A DNA stretch of 64,000 nucleotides, from positions 189,523,586 to 189,587,585 of the forward strand of contig OY282558.1 in the NCBI GenBank assembly GCA_958295665.1, in the 5' to 3' direction. The stretch is from Tipula vernalis (lineage: Eukaryota > Arthropoda > Insecta > Diptera > Tipulidae). The translations under genes were made by a program, and so were the position numbers. Below are positions 11,165 to 22,599 of this stretch, piece after piece (the first letter of the stretch is position 1; each line of letters begins with the position of its first letter). The notes beneath the pieces were generated by a model. It made no database searches, was not told the DNA's origin, and worked only from the letters and a program-made list of their open reading frames with translations.

Positions 11165-11560
11165 TCCCATCTACCTTGCCGTTTAGCTAGGGACGCTTTT
11201 CGTATTCTTCTCTTTAGAGATTCTAAGAGATTGGTGCCAGAAAGTTCGATATCTCCTTAGGTTGTCTACTTTTTTTCTAATTTTCTAAGCTGCCAATTTT
11301 TCTTTAGCAGTATATTTGGAAATACATTTTTTTTAGTACTATCTGCCATCCGTCTGAAGTATGAATTTATAGCTAAATCAATATTCTAGCAGTTTCACTG
11401 TTTTTAACATTTTAATTCTCTCACAACTACAGTCAATAGAGGTGATCTCCTGATGTTCAGGCAAACCTTTAGGCTAGATCACAATAGTCTTGGCGTAGGA
11501 TAACTTCATTTTATTTTCTCTGCACCAGTCAATAGTTAAATGTAATACGCACTGTGATTT
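11165..11560 (-). pseudogene. LINE RT remnant, minus strand (pseudo)
   Basis: Minus-strand reading gives a WCRENKMKLSYAKT-like block, the end of the RT thumb region in I/R1/LOA-type LINEs. Further on it gives YRTFWHQSLRISKEKNTKSF. It is heavily degraded. The B copy lies at 26345-26740. In B, a C-terminal zinc-like motif CGNENETIDHVIYKC sits next to it at about 26160-26250 and supports the LINE assignment. Confidence 0.5.
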
Positions 11561-14200
11561 ACCTTGAATAGTCTACCTGGAATTCTCGTCAAAAATCATC
11601 ATCAATTTAGGAGCGAAAGTAACAGGCTTCCAGATATTCGGTATGAGACAAGATAGGTTACGTGTCATGGAACTACTAAAAAATAAGACGAAATCGGGTT
11701 AGGTTGCCACCGCTATTTAGCGACGACCATGCGCAAAGAGCTGCCATTGTCCAAGTAACGGTGAAGCCGATAAGCTAGAAAGAGTAAGCTTCAAAGAAGA
11801 GAATCTGACACTCAAAACCGATTGCACCATAGGCTCCACCCCTGTTTCGATATTGGTAAGATATGGGTGACAGCTTGACAATCAAAGTACACAGTTGATA
11901 ACTTTAATTTTTAATACAAGCCTTGCATTTTGACTCATGTAATACAAGATATTATTAAATTGTAAAGTAATGATTGCATTAAAATGAATTTTAACGCAAT
12001 TATGAAGATTTCAAAAGTAGTATTTGAATTAAAAAATATTTTTAATAAAACTATTAAACGTTTTAAAGCAGGTTGCTTAAATTTAAAAATTATACCAACA
12101 TAAAATTTACTAAAATAAGCGGACTTAAATGTACATATGAATAATAAATTCATGTACGTATATTGCTTTATCGATATAAAATTCGCTAAATCAAACTGAC
12201 TAAATGACAGATAAAATAATTGATTTTCTGAATTCGAAAATGTTTATTATGGTAAAGGTAAGCTTTTCAGTTCATAATTTACAATTTATTACCTTTGGCG
12301 ACTATAAAGTGAAGTAGCCCGCCAAATCAATGGAAAGATGCATGTTTGGTTTTTTAAAGTAAACTGCTCTCTGAGATTACGACCCTCAAAAGGCACTATA
12401 AATAAAGACCAAATGACCAAACCCCAGAAAAAAGGGCTAAACTTACGCAACTTTTTATGCATCTTGCTTTAAAATGTATTACTTCTAAAATATTTTATTA
12501 ATGCAGTCTTTGATAAATTCTATTTCAGTTGATTGACGGCTCTTTTGCAACTTGCTTATTAAAATCCTTTTTAATGCAAGCTTTGTATTATTTTTTAATA
12601 CAGCCTTCCTCAGGACCTTTGGGTAATGCAATTTACATTACATAACCAAATTATTTTAACTGTGTAATGTTAGCGGAAAGCACAAATCGTGGGAGGTATG
12701 TAACTCGCTTCAACACTAACTGCTAATTACAGATATTGTGGATGAAGTTATCTTATGGCTTCGTGGCGAATCTTTAACAATGAGCATTAATCATAAAGAA
12801 AGTATGACAAATTATGGTTTAAAAAATCCTAGTTAAGCAACACAACGACTTTTACAGAGAACCGGACACCTTACCTTACCGCCGATTTGAAACTTGTTAA
12901 ATTATAAAAGTTAAAGCATAAATCGTACGATAATCCAGCATTAGAATTATATATTTAACGTTAATTTTTTATCATCGCGCAGCCTTTTATCTGTTCTAAA
13001 TTAAATTTTTAAGGATAATCAAATATTTACTAAATCGTCAAAAATTGTTTCCGTTATCAACACACAATACGTCTTTAACTCACATAATCCAGATTTATTA
13101 TTTATAAATCCACTTTACAAAAGATTATGGTTCGTTTGTAATGTTTTTGAAAATTATTTGAATTTATTGAGAATTAATGTTGTTGCTTTCTCCACGGAGA
13201 CACTGTACAACCTAATTTTAATTTTATTTCTGTAGCAAACTAGAAAGAAGACATTTTTAAAGATTTACAATTTACATTTTTATTTTTTTGGAAATTTATG
13301 AATAAATAATCAAAACGAAACGTGTACAGACATAGCTAAAATTCTATTTATGTATCAATGTTTTAGGTTTGTGTGCACGTTGGTTGCTCGAGTTTAATTT
13401 CATATCCAAAGTTTAAATCTGAAAAATAAACTTTATGTTATGTCGTATTCCATATACGAATATGTCGTAGGTATATGTGATTTGAATGTTATACCAAATA
13501 TCTATGTGTTCAGCTCGTGGAAAGATTTACATAATATGAATTCCTATTCGAAAGAAATTGAAATCCAAAAATACAATTTAGGGGTTTATAATTTTTTCGT
13601 AGACAGAGATTTTTAAATTTTAAAGTATCACGTATTTCAAAAATATTTTATTAAAGTTTTATAAGATATATTTGTAATTTCAATTAATTTCACAACAAAC
13701 ATGTATCTAAATCTATTAAATTAAGATAAGGTATGTTAGCAATAAAAGCTCGACGCGATTCCAAATACCTAAGTAGTCGATATTTAGTGTGTTTTGTTAA
13801 TACTATATCTGATAAAATAATTAGCACAAAATAACATAATTTATGAAACATTTGTTCGTTGAATACTTGAAATTTCTGGAAAACCACTTCCAGTGTTGTG
13901 CGTCTACGCCTATTTGGAGGTGGTCTACACACAAATGCCGACGATAGCGTAGACAATATAAAAAATTCGTAGACAAATAAAATATCGTTTTTTTAACAGT
14001 TCCTAACTTATGTGAAAACTAATATGCTCAAATTTAAATTCTGAAATCATTCGTACAGCCAGAATCGATAGCGTAAAGCACGGAGGCCCAAAATTGAATA
14101 TGGTTTGGGTTTAACAAAAGAAAAGATAATTTATTTTTTGGCTTCTTTTATTGGTGAACCGTCACTTCGATGCCTTTATTCCATCATCAGCAGGGTAAAT
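11560..14200. other. Unassigned sequence shared by blocks A and B
   Basis: About 2.6 kb of AT-rich DNA is almost identical to 26760-29570. Open frames include 72 codons at 11935-12153 (minus) and 88 codons at 13690-13956 (minus, with RPPPNRRRRTTLEVVFQKFQ). Between copies the 88-codon frame differs only by amino-acid-changing substitutions, so it does not look conserved as protein. At 12650-12840 a frame (LAESTNRGRY..VILWLRGESLTMSINHK in B) is broken in A by a 29-base insert. No family was recognised. Confidence 0.5.
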
Positions 14201-14209
14201 TACAATTGA

Positions 14210-14680
14210 TTGACTAATTAGAATGTACGGCAAAGCATTGAGTAGGAACTCCCGGACTCCCGGGCACACACCGTACACCCGTTTTACATATAACAAAACC
14301 GAAGAAGAGAATAGAATTGTTCCATCACCCTATTCACAAGCGATCACTCATATATATACTAGCCATAGCAAATGTTGCATGACGTTGTTGTTGCGTCTCT
14401 TCTATATTGAGAAGGAACTCCCGGGCACACACCGTACAACTATTTTACATACAGCAATACCGTCGGAGAGGATAGAACTGCTAATTGTGACAGAATCGAC
14501 TAGACTATACACATCTAACCGATTAATACACAAGACCACATACCCAATACTTCCACAAGACAAAACAATTCAAGCTACATGATAGGATGCTTTTCCTCTG
14601 GAAGCCTTGGCCGGATACTCATGCATCTCTAAAAATTCAAATCAAATTAGTTATTCTAAATGTTAATAATCCGCACCTCA
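14210..14680 (+). repeat. Dispersed repeat family R, copy 1
   Basis: The phrase GGGCACACACCGTACA occurs twice here, about 155 bases apart (14260 and 14415), each time followed by TTTTACATA and an ACCG..GGAGAGAATAGAA-like stretch. Similar copies lie at 29620-29965, about 44030-44070, 48880-49150 and 49565-49850, with a fragment at 47755-47880. Downstream shared words are GGCCGGATACTCA and CTACATGATAGGATGC. There is no coding capacity. The family is unknown and might be an old LTR or non-autonomous element. Confidence 0.55.
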
Positions 14681-15375
14681 ATTTATATAAATTTGAATTT
14701 TAACTCTGAAACTTATTATTATAGGTTATGAAACATATAATTAAGGTAAGTTCAATAAATCATACCAACTCCCAACACAGCGCTCATATGCTCAACTTCT
14801 GGAACACTGTCCGACTCCTCAGGTACCTTTCAATGTGATCAATTGATAACCTACCATAAATTCTACTAGGGCTGCTTCACTTCATATTCAATATAAACTT
14901 GATTTGAGACTACTATAGTTCAAACAGCAATAAATACACGGCATTGTTGTTGTAGAAATTCCCAAAATACGACTATTATAGCATTACCTACAAAATATCA
15001 GCAAAGTGATATCCTCTTCCATCACAACAACTCATTTGTACTCATTTACACAATGTTTAAAACGCAAACATTAATTTTGGCTGTACTATAAATATTAATT
15101 AAATTCATCATCAGATTCATTAATATCGCTGGAATTTAAATTAATTAATCAGTTAATCAGCTGTTACTAAGAAAGTAATCCTTAATAATCTAAAGCGGCA
15201 TTTCTCCAAAACTTTTATAGCCCTAGTTCAGAGACGACTTTATAAACCTCTTTTAATTATCTCCGTCATCCCGGTCCACTTCACCCTCCAGAGTAGAGTC
15301 TTCAACCTGTCACTAATACTACATAAGTTAAAAAAGATAAGTAATCGGATCATATCGCATTAAAAAATCCAAAAA

Positions 15376-16566
15376 TTGATTAGGGAAAAAAAATTAAACC
15401 CATTGACAAATTTAGACCAAGATGAAACGGCTAATATCTCCGCGAATATGAGCTTTCGTTTTGATTTCAAATTACCACGCCTTAATCTCCCAATATTTGA
15501 TGTAAATGTTAAACAGTGTCAATCATTTTATGAAATTTTCATATCAAGGGGGGCTGCCTATTTGTCAATATGTTATTTTCGAGTTGATGATGCAAATTAT
15601 CTTGGTGCGATCAAGCGACTTACCAAAAAATACGACAACAAGAAGCCTATAATATATACCTATGTTCTTGATTTTTTTGCAGTGACAAAATTTAATAAAG
15701 CCTCTTCCAATAATATACTGAAGTTACATGATGTAGTTAATGGAAGTGTGCGCGGCTTAAAATCACTTGGTCCAAAAGCGACGGAACGAGACCCATGGAT
15801 AATTTTGTTAGCCAGTGATAAGTTAGATGAAGAAGCGAGACGTATGTGGATATACGAAACTGCAGAAGAAAACCATTCAGTAATTCCTTGACCTCCTAAG
15901 CAAGCGAATGGGTGCATTAATGGAGACGGCTCCTGAACGCATAACCACCAGAGATAATTATAACCATACCAGACAACCAACAGTGAAAACATTTCACTCT
16001 TTTGCTCAGTTACCTAGTTGGTCAATTTGCCACATACACCATACATTGTTTGATTGCCCAAAATTCAAAAAAATGTCCGTCGGAGCTCGAAGGGAGTTCA
16101 TTACCAAGTCGAAAAGGTGTTTCAATTGCTTCAGTAATGATCACCTAATTACCAAATGCAAACGTACCAAACATTGTTGGAAGTGTTCAAAACGTCATAA
16201 AACTCTCCTGCATATCATACCAGGCAGTGACATCCCTAATGTCAACCAAGGTTCCTCGTTACCAACCGAAGTAAACATAAATGAAGTTTTTGCCCGATTT
16301 GCAGTAAGTTTACATCAGACAAACCTACCAAAAGATAGCCCGAGGATACCAACACCATCGTCAACTCAGCCAAGGATTCCCATTTTAACAACAGCCTTTA
16401 TTGAAGTACAACATAGATTCGGTAATTGGATCAATTGTCGAACTTTATTAGATGCTGGCTCAACGCATTCATTTGTGTCGGAAGATTTCATCAATCGGTT
16501 GCAAGTGTCAAGCTTTAAGGCTGATATAAAAATCAATACGCTTAATAGTTCTACAGTTCCAGTTTA
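15376..16566 (+). pseudogene. BEL/Pao gag and protease (pseudo)
   Basis: The first frame (15376-15891) covers the gag capsid region: LPRLNLPIFDVNVKQCQSF, then KYDNKKPIIYTYV, and ATERDPWIILLASDKLDEEA. The second frame (15908-16567) carries zinc-binding clusters: CHIHHTLFDCPKF, then CFNCFSNDHLITKC with CWKCSKRHKTLLH. It ends in an aspartic protease with LLDAGSTHSFVSEDFINRL, the DxGS active site of BEL elements. A frameshift separates the frames, and both copies stop after STVPV. Some conserved gag sequence after FEIF is deleted in both copies. Confidence 0.85.
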
Positions 16567-16689
16567 AAAATTAGATCTCGTGTCGATCACAACTACACTG
16601 TTCAATTAGAGGCACTGATCATACCCACAATATCGTCCAATTTACCACCAGTTCAAACCACGAATTACTAGCCGATCCAGCGTTCAATA

Positions 16690-18170
16690 TACCACTGAAA
16701 GTTGATATATTATTGGGATGTGAACCATTATTCCAATCACTTCAAGATACAAAGTTCGTGCAAGGTAACAGAAATCATTGCCATAATGGTCTCATTGCCA
16801 TAAATTCAAGGTTTGGTTGGATAATCACAGGCCGACTGAGCGTTAACAACCAATCATCCAGTATTAAACCAATTGTTGGAATAGAAAAATTCTGAAAAAT
16901 CGAGGAAATAGTACCGTCGATCTATTCAATAAGACGTCTACAATAACCCATAACAAAATTACAGTTTGTCTACCATTTAAATATAGTCCTCCCAAGCTCG
17001 GTGAAGTTGTTCCCAAGCAACTAAGAGATTTTATGCCTTAGAGCAGCGTTTACAAAGGGACGATGGTTTAAAGAAGGCATATCATCAATTTATGGCTGAA
17101 TATCTGCTATTGGACCATATGGAACTGATACCCCAAAACGAATCTGATCGAGCCAATAATAAAATCTTCTACTTACCACACCATCCGGTTATAAAGGAGT
17201 CCAGCAGTACGACGAAGGTTTGTGTAGTGTTCGACGCGTCGGCCAGATCTAATTTCCGAAAGCCAGTGATGTTCTAAAAACGGATTTCTATATGGACGAT
17301 TTAATGTTCATAGCCGATGATTTAGAGTCTGCACAATTGTTACAAAGCGACATTATCAGTTTATTGAAACTTAGAAGATTTAATATTCGCAAATGGTCCT
17401 CAAACCATCCACAACTATTGGCAAATACTCCAATCGAAAATCGTGAAAGTGGACATCCTGGGAAATTACAGACAATCAGATGGTCTCGATACTAGGTATT
17501 ACATACAATCCCGTTCAAGATTACTTCTTCTTTTGAATTACACTACCGGTAACAATCAAATTTACAAAAAGATCGTTTCTGTCAAAGATTCCTAGAATTT
17601 ACGACCCATTGGGGTTGTCTCGTGTTACTATCGGATTAAAAATATTTTCCAGTCACTTTGGTTACACGATAATATTTTGGGATAAGGAGTGGCCAGTATC
17701 TATATTAGAACGATATTTGTCAATAAGAAATCAACTATTTCAAATTACTGAACTAAAGTTTCCTAGATGGTTATATATGACAGACCAACCAGTAGAATTG
17801 CATGGATTAGGTGATGCATCTTTAGACGCTAACGCAGCAGTCATAAATTCGCGAACAATTATAAATGGACAACCTAAGGTCAATTTACTAGCAGCAAAGA
17901 CTCGAGTAACGCCCATCAAAGCATTAAGTATTCCCAAACTTGAACTTAATGCAGCGACATTATTGGTCCGACTATTAAATACCGTGCTACAGTCACTTAA
18001 GTTACCAAACCAACCTGACATATATTTATATTCTGACTCTACTGTAAGATTGAAATGGTTATCCAAACCTATAAAACTATTAAAACTGTTCGAAGCAAAC
18101 CGTGTTTCGGAAATAATGCAATCAACTAAACTGTGTCGATCACGCTACTCGAATAGTAAAGTCAGATAAA
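16690..18170 (+). pseudogene. BEL/Pao RT and RNase H (pseudo)
   Basis: The protease-RT connector has IDILLGCEP-like and GWIITGRLS blocks (16713-16895). RT begins with VCVVFDASARS (about 17217), a block that copy B has lost. It then jumps by deletion to the active site FYMDDLMFIADDLESAQLL (17287-17345). KLRRFNIRKWSSNHPQLL follows. The RNase H domain spans 17760-18110, with HGLGDASLDANAA, PIKALSIPKLELNAATLL and YSDSTVRLKWLS. A deletion of about 290 bases relative to copy B removes much of the palm. Stops and frameshifts occur around 16890, 17275 and 17495. Confidence 0.85.
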
Positions 18171-18289
18171 TTTCTACGTAACCCAACATGGATCAATGGA
18201 CCCGAATTTTTAAATATCAACCAGCTCCAACTTATTAAACCAACGATTATGGTCAGTAATGCCTAAGAACCCATAGGCAATTTTGCCAC

Positions 18290-19819
18290 TGTTCCACCAA
18301 ACGTTATCATTATGAATACCTTAATTGCCAAGTACTCAAAGTTCCGAACAATGTCACACATTTTGGCGTATATTCTTCGTTACAAACCTAATCTATTATC
18401 GAGAAGGTCAAACCGAATAACTAGTAAAAATGTAACGTTAACTGAAGTAATAAATGCTGAATATATTATTTATCGCTTCGTACAACATGAAGCTTACCGT
18501 AAAGAAGTAAATTTACTATTAAATAACAAACCGTTACCAAATGATTAAAAAATTTTACCATTTCCTCCATATATTGATGTCCACGGCGTTCTTCGAGTGG
18601 GAGGACGCTTAAAACATGCCACAATGAATTACGACACCAAACACCCGATAATATTACCAGCCAACCACTTGATAACTGAGATGATAGCTCGAGAAACACA
18701 CCAAAAAAAAAATGCATGCCGGGCCTAGATTGATGAGCAAAGATTCTAGAACAAAGGTATGCTATTTCCATCCATTTATGCATTGTGTGTCGCCGTTACA
18801 AGGCGCAACAACAACAACAAATGATGGGACAATTGCCTTTATGCCGAGTCAATCCTCCAATACGAGCTTTTATAGAAGTCAGTGTCGATTTGGCAGGACC
18901 CTTTATGTTGAAGACAAACCGTTCGCGTGGAGCGAAGCTGTACAAATGTTACATCGTTATTTTCGTCTGCATGGCCACTAAAGCCACTACTATCGAGGTA
19001 GCCACAAACATGATAGTGACACTTTTCTTGCGGCATTGAAAAGATTTTGCGCAGTGAGAGGAGTACCAAACCATATCCATTGCGATAATGGCACCAACCT
19101 TGTAGGAGCTAAACGCCAATTACAAGAATTTTACACACAATATCTCAACGATATCCAAGAGAGGAAAATCCAGGCTTGGTGTTCCGACCATCACATTAAC
19201 TTGCATTTCTTACCACCGGCTACTCCAACGTTCGGCGAATTATGGGAGGCCGCCGTAAAGTCGTGTAAATATCATCTACGATGAGTCCTTGGAGAAACTC
19301 ATTTGATATATGTATGAGGAATTTTTAACAATAATCAAGGAAATCGAAGCACTGCTAAACTCAAGGCCATTGGAAGAGATCCCAGATGATGAATGGAATC
19401 CATTAACTCCATCACATTTCCTTATTGCCCGAGCATTGACTATGTTGCCGAATCCCAATCTACAAACGATTAAAATATCCCACCTAAACCGATGGCAGTT
19501 GATTCAGCAGATGATACAAGGATTTTGGAAGCAGTGGTCGCAGGAATACGTCACGTCGTTAAATAAGTTTTATAAGTGGCACAAAGAGCATCACCAATTC
19601 ACATCAGGCGATCTAGTACTCTTACGTGATCAAAATTTACCACTAGAAAAATGGCCCATTGCTCAAATCTGTGAAGCCCATCCTGGAAACGATACTTTCA
19701 TCCGAGTAGTCTCCCTGAAGTTGCCCGGGGGAGCAATCCTAAAACGTCCAATAACCAAGATAACCTTATTACCTAATTTTGACTCTATCGAGTCAACGGG
19801 GGCGGTATGTTCAAATTAA
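18290..19819 (+). pseudogene. BEL/Pao integrase (pseudo)
   Basis: The integrase joins element cDNA to the chromosome. Blocks in order are the zinc-binding region (CRRYKAQQQQQMMGQLPLCR, 18785), the first catalytic Asp (SVDLAGPFMLKTNRSRG, about 18880), the second Asp (HCDNGTNLVGAKRQL, about 19080) and the Glu (FGELWEAAVKSCKYHL, about 19235). The C-terminal part runs at 19310-19819 with LNSRPLEEIPDD, LTPSHFLIARAL and LNRWQLIQQMIQGFWKQW. It is intact down to the LTR. Breaks lie near 19037 and 19285. Confidence 0.88.
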
Positions 19820-20023
19820 TTGGATCATATCGTATTGACCCAATCCAGTTATGTAACTTACCTTTAAATTCAATCTCTCCCTAAAATAGAGCATGAAAAA
19901 GCTGGCATTCATCAGTCCACCTGAAATACAACATTAAACTCAACATTAATTTCTTTAAATCTTTAATTTATATAATTTACTTATCTAATTATAATCGTCC
20001 AGTTTCATTAGAATCCATTTAAT
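19808..20023 (+). repeat. 3' LTR of BEL copy A (truncated)
   Basis: The LTR starts TGTTCAAATTAATTGGATC directly after the polypurine tract. It matches the 5' LTR of copy B from 30524 (the CGTTCAAACTAATCGGATC end). Only about 215 bases remain. After CCATTTAAT the sequence diverges, whereas copy B continues GCAATCGG. Confidence 0.8.
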
Positions 20024-20376
20024 AATCTCTGACTTTTGAGTCAGAAGATGGTCGTATAGATTTTTTTATTTTTCCTTAAAACTAATTATTTTATTAAAAT
20101 CGTATTTTTGTTATTATACAAAACAATTATGATTCCAAAATTGTTGTAACTTGTGAACCCGTCATCGCTGATGTGTGTAAATATTATAGATACATCCAGA
20201 TGCTCGAAAAGTAGGGTATTTTATTCGAATTGAAGGCTACCAGAGTTGAGCGATTATACGCTATGATATTGACTACAGATAAGGTAAAACAGCCCAAAAT
20301 ATGCTGTACATTAGCCTACACTTTCACCGGAGCAACTGCAGTTACTAGTGCAGAAATGAAAACTTGCGCTTCACCA
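20024..20376. other. Flank before assembly gap
   Basis: About 350 bases with no recognised frame or repeat, running into the gap. Confidence 0.3.
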
Positions 20377-20576
20377 NNNNNNNNNNNNNNNNNNNNNNNN
20401 NNNNNNNNNNNNNNNNNNNNNNNNNNNNNNNNNNNNNNNNNNNNNNNNNNNNNNNNNNNNNNNNNNNNNNNNNNNNNNNNNNNNNNNNNNNNNNNNNNNN
20501 NNNNNNNNNNNNNNNNNNNNNNNNNNNNNNNNNNNNNNNNNNNNNNNNNNNNNNNNNNNNNNNNNNNNNNNNNNNN
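20377..20576. other. Assembly gap, 200 N
   Basis: Exactly 200 unknown bases, a round number that suggests a scaffold join of estimated or arbitrary size. Order and distance across it should not be trusted. Any frames spanning it are artefacts. Confidence 0.98.
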
Positions 20577-20639
20577 TATGTTGTTTGATTTATTCTGCCA
20601 TCGATCACGGCGTTGTAAACTCGTTAAGTAATCGCGTTG

Positions 20640-21427
20640 CTGGCGCTTCTGGAAATGTTGTTTAATTTTCACTACCAGTTTCCAGCGAGCTAAAGGCGAT
20701 AGTTTCTCTTCTGAAAAGTCTGGTTCTAGAATTTCACCGAAATTTCTTCCAATCAGAAAATGACCAGGGGTCAAAATTTAAATTCCTCTCCACCAAGTGC
20801 GCATATAGGTGTGGAATTCATTGTAGCCTCGATCTGACATAACAACGTAGAGAATTCTTACAGTTCAGATTTCATCGACTTTACCGCTGATTCCCACAAA
20901 CCACCCATGTGCGGGCTAGACGGTGGGTTAAAGCACGACTGGGTTTCGGTTTTACTAAGCTCCTGTTGGATGTATTCCTTCGATTCCTTAAGCCAGGCAT
21001 ACCACTGCTTAAGTTGATTGTTCGCACCTATGAAATTCGATCTATTGTCACTGTAGATGACACGACATATCCCTCTTCTCGTGATAATCCTTCTTAACAC
21101 ACCCATGTAACAGCTTGATGACATGTCACTGGCCACCTCGATGTGGGCGGCCTTAGTGCTAAGACAAACAAAAATGCACAAATACATTTTCACTGGTATT
21201 TGGCCGCGGCGTCTTGTTAGTTGAATCTTAAATGGCCCACAATAATCCACTCCAACGTTGATGAACGGATGCGTATACCTCACTCGAGCTGGCGGTAGGT
21301 CACCCATTAATTGTTCCTCTAAATTTGCTTTGTATTTGATGCATTTAATACACTTATATATTACCAGCCTTGCGACATCTCTTGCCCGTATGATCCAAAA
21401 TGTTTGTCGTGATGGACTCACTGACAA
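20640..21427 (-). pseudogene. BEL/Pao integrase (pseudo)
   Basis: The 189-codon frame at 20858-21427 is nearly intact. It has QTFWIIRARDVARLVIYKC and CIKCIKYKANLEEQLMGDLP (Cys pair of the zinc region), GVDYCGPFKI (first Asp), VIYSDNRSNFIGANNQL (second Asp; usual SDNGTNF has become SDNRSNF) and PHMGGLWESAVKSMKSEL (Glu). The part at 20577-20774 has MTPGHFLIGRNFGEIL, then LARWKLVVKIKQHFQKR, and is cut by the gap. A stop follows the Glu block. Confidence 0.88.
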
Positions 21428-21445
21428 GCCACAACCGGCGTGTAA

Positions 21446-22450
21446 TCATTTATTGTGAACATCTAACATAATAGCTTTGGAAATTGATGCGGAACATGGT
21501 AAAATTGCAGGATGCTTGGTGTCGTAATTAACCATGGAGTTGGTTATTCGTCCCCCTACTCGAATAATACCATGTTTACCCAGAAATGGATTCAAGGCCT
21601 TGAGTGAACTCTTCTTTGGGACATCTTGGTTTTTCTGCAAACATTTCATTTTAATAGAAAAATACTGACCTTGGACATAACTTATAATAGTTCGTTCAGC
21701 ACGCAGGATTTCTTCTTGGGTTAGGCAACAGGTCTTCTTTGGTTCGGTCATCTCAGTTTTCATATTGTAGTAGCACTCTCTCTATGATCTCTTCTTTATT
21801 TGAGATGGTTTATGTACCGCTTCATGTACGCCAGTATCCTCTTTTGCTTTTCGAATGAGCTATATCTCTTCAGCAAATCGTCGAGGATTTTACATTTCCT
21901 TTCAGCTTCGGTTTGATAACATGCCCTTTGCTCGGGCCGCCATTCTTCATCTAATTGCAGCCAGTCCGGACCGTTCCACCAAATACATCTTCCATCAACA
22001 AAATCAACCACTGTTATTCCTCGTAACGCACAGTCTGCTGCATTATATTTCGATGGCACATGACGCCAACATTCACGTGGAAATTGATCTATAATTATGG
22101 ATATTCTATTGGCGACGAAAGCATTCCATTTCCTCGGATGTGATGACAACCAATCTAGCACGATCTTGCTATCACACCATAACACCGTACGAAAAAGTTT
22201 TATGTGCGCCCCTGACATCTTAATGGTATTGACCAGCTCAGTCAATAAAACTGTTCCCAGTAACTCTAAACGAGGTAAACTTTATTGCCGAATTAGTGAG
22301 ACCTTGGTTTTTCCTGCAATTAAATAAACAGAGTTCTTTGTCTTAGAATAAACTGCCCCACTATATGCCAATTCACTGGCATATTTACGATTTGTTTCCA
22401 GCTAATGATTTTTAACCGGAGCTAGTCGAACACCTTCCTTTATTGATTCC
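21446..22450 (-). pseudogene. BEL/Pao RNase H and connector (pseudo)
   Basis: On the minus strand ASELAYSGAVYSKTKNSVYL (about 22370-22310) and LGTVLLTELVNTIKMSG (about 22260-22200) are separated by a frameshift. VLWCDSKIVLDWLSSHPRKW holds the RNase H Asp, and VPSKYNAADCALRG is its last conserved block (NxADxxSRG in relatives). CIWWNGPDWL follows. The frame at 21446-21763 (ALNPFLGKHGIIRVGGRITN, KHPAILP) is the region just before the integrase zinc finger. Confidence 0.85.
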
Positions 22451-22599
22451 AAACCGACGTCAGGAATTTCGGATTTGTTTAAATTGTTTGTGAAATAATC
22501 ACCAAATAAACAACTGTACATCGCCATTTCATTGCAATAAGCCCAGCTGTTCAATTCGTCATCACTCACTTCTGAATCCAGATATCACTCATCCCATGC

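Larger units (their letters stand above)
10270..20023 (+). repeat. Duplicated block A (direct copy of 24950-40601)
   Basis: This long segment is repeated in the same orientation at 24950-40601. The first part (10270-11100) is more diverged and has indels. From about 11165 to 15361 the two copies are nearly identical, and the BEL/Pao element that follows is also shared. Block A lacks about 5 kb present in B, namely the BEL 5' LTR, leader and nested Jockey: at 15361-15362 the sequence jumps from LTR to gag. Block A keeps pieces that B lost, for example 14584-14785 and 18290-18620. Confidence 0.9.
15338..20023 (+). mobile_element. BEL/Pao retrotransposon, copy A (defective)
   Basis: The domain order is gag, protease, RT, RNase H, integrase, then the start of a 3' LTR at 19808, just after a purine tract (GGGGGCGG). 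Only about 24 bases of the 5' LTR remain (15338-15361), fused directly to gag. The primer site and leader present in copy B (35059-35635) are deleted. The 3' LTR is cut off at 20023. Several inactivating changes are shared with copy B, so the element was dead before the duplication. Confidence 0.9.
20577..22560 (-). mobile_element. BEL/Pao retrotransposon remnant, minus strand
   Basis: This is a different BEL/Pao element from copies A and B. From 22560 down to 20577 it shows the end of RT/RNase H, the integrase and the integrase C-terminus, then runs into the assembly gap. Gag, protease and most of the RT are missing. It abuts another BEL fragment of opposite orientation at about 22600. Confidence 0.85.

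Noticed and set aside
11935..12153. 72-codon minus frame conserved in blocks A and B as a gene
   Set aside because: Conservation follows from the recent duplication. Its composition is that of translated AT-rich DNA.
14223..14582. 119-codon plus frame as a gene
   Set aside because: It overlaps the noncoding repeat R, whose other copies do not keep the frame open.
20230..20774. Open frames running across the N gap on both strands
   Set aside because: They exist only because N codons are treated as open. Real coding homology ends at 20577 on the minus strand.
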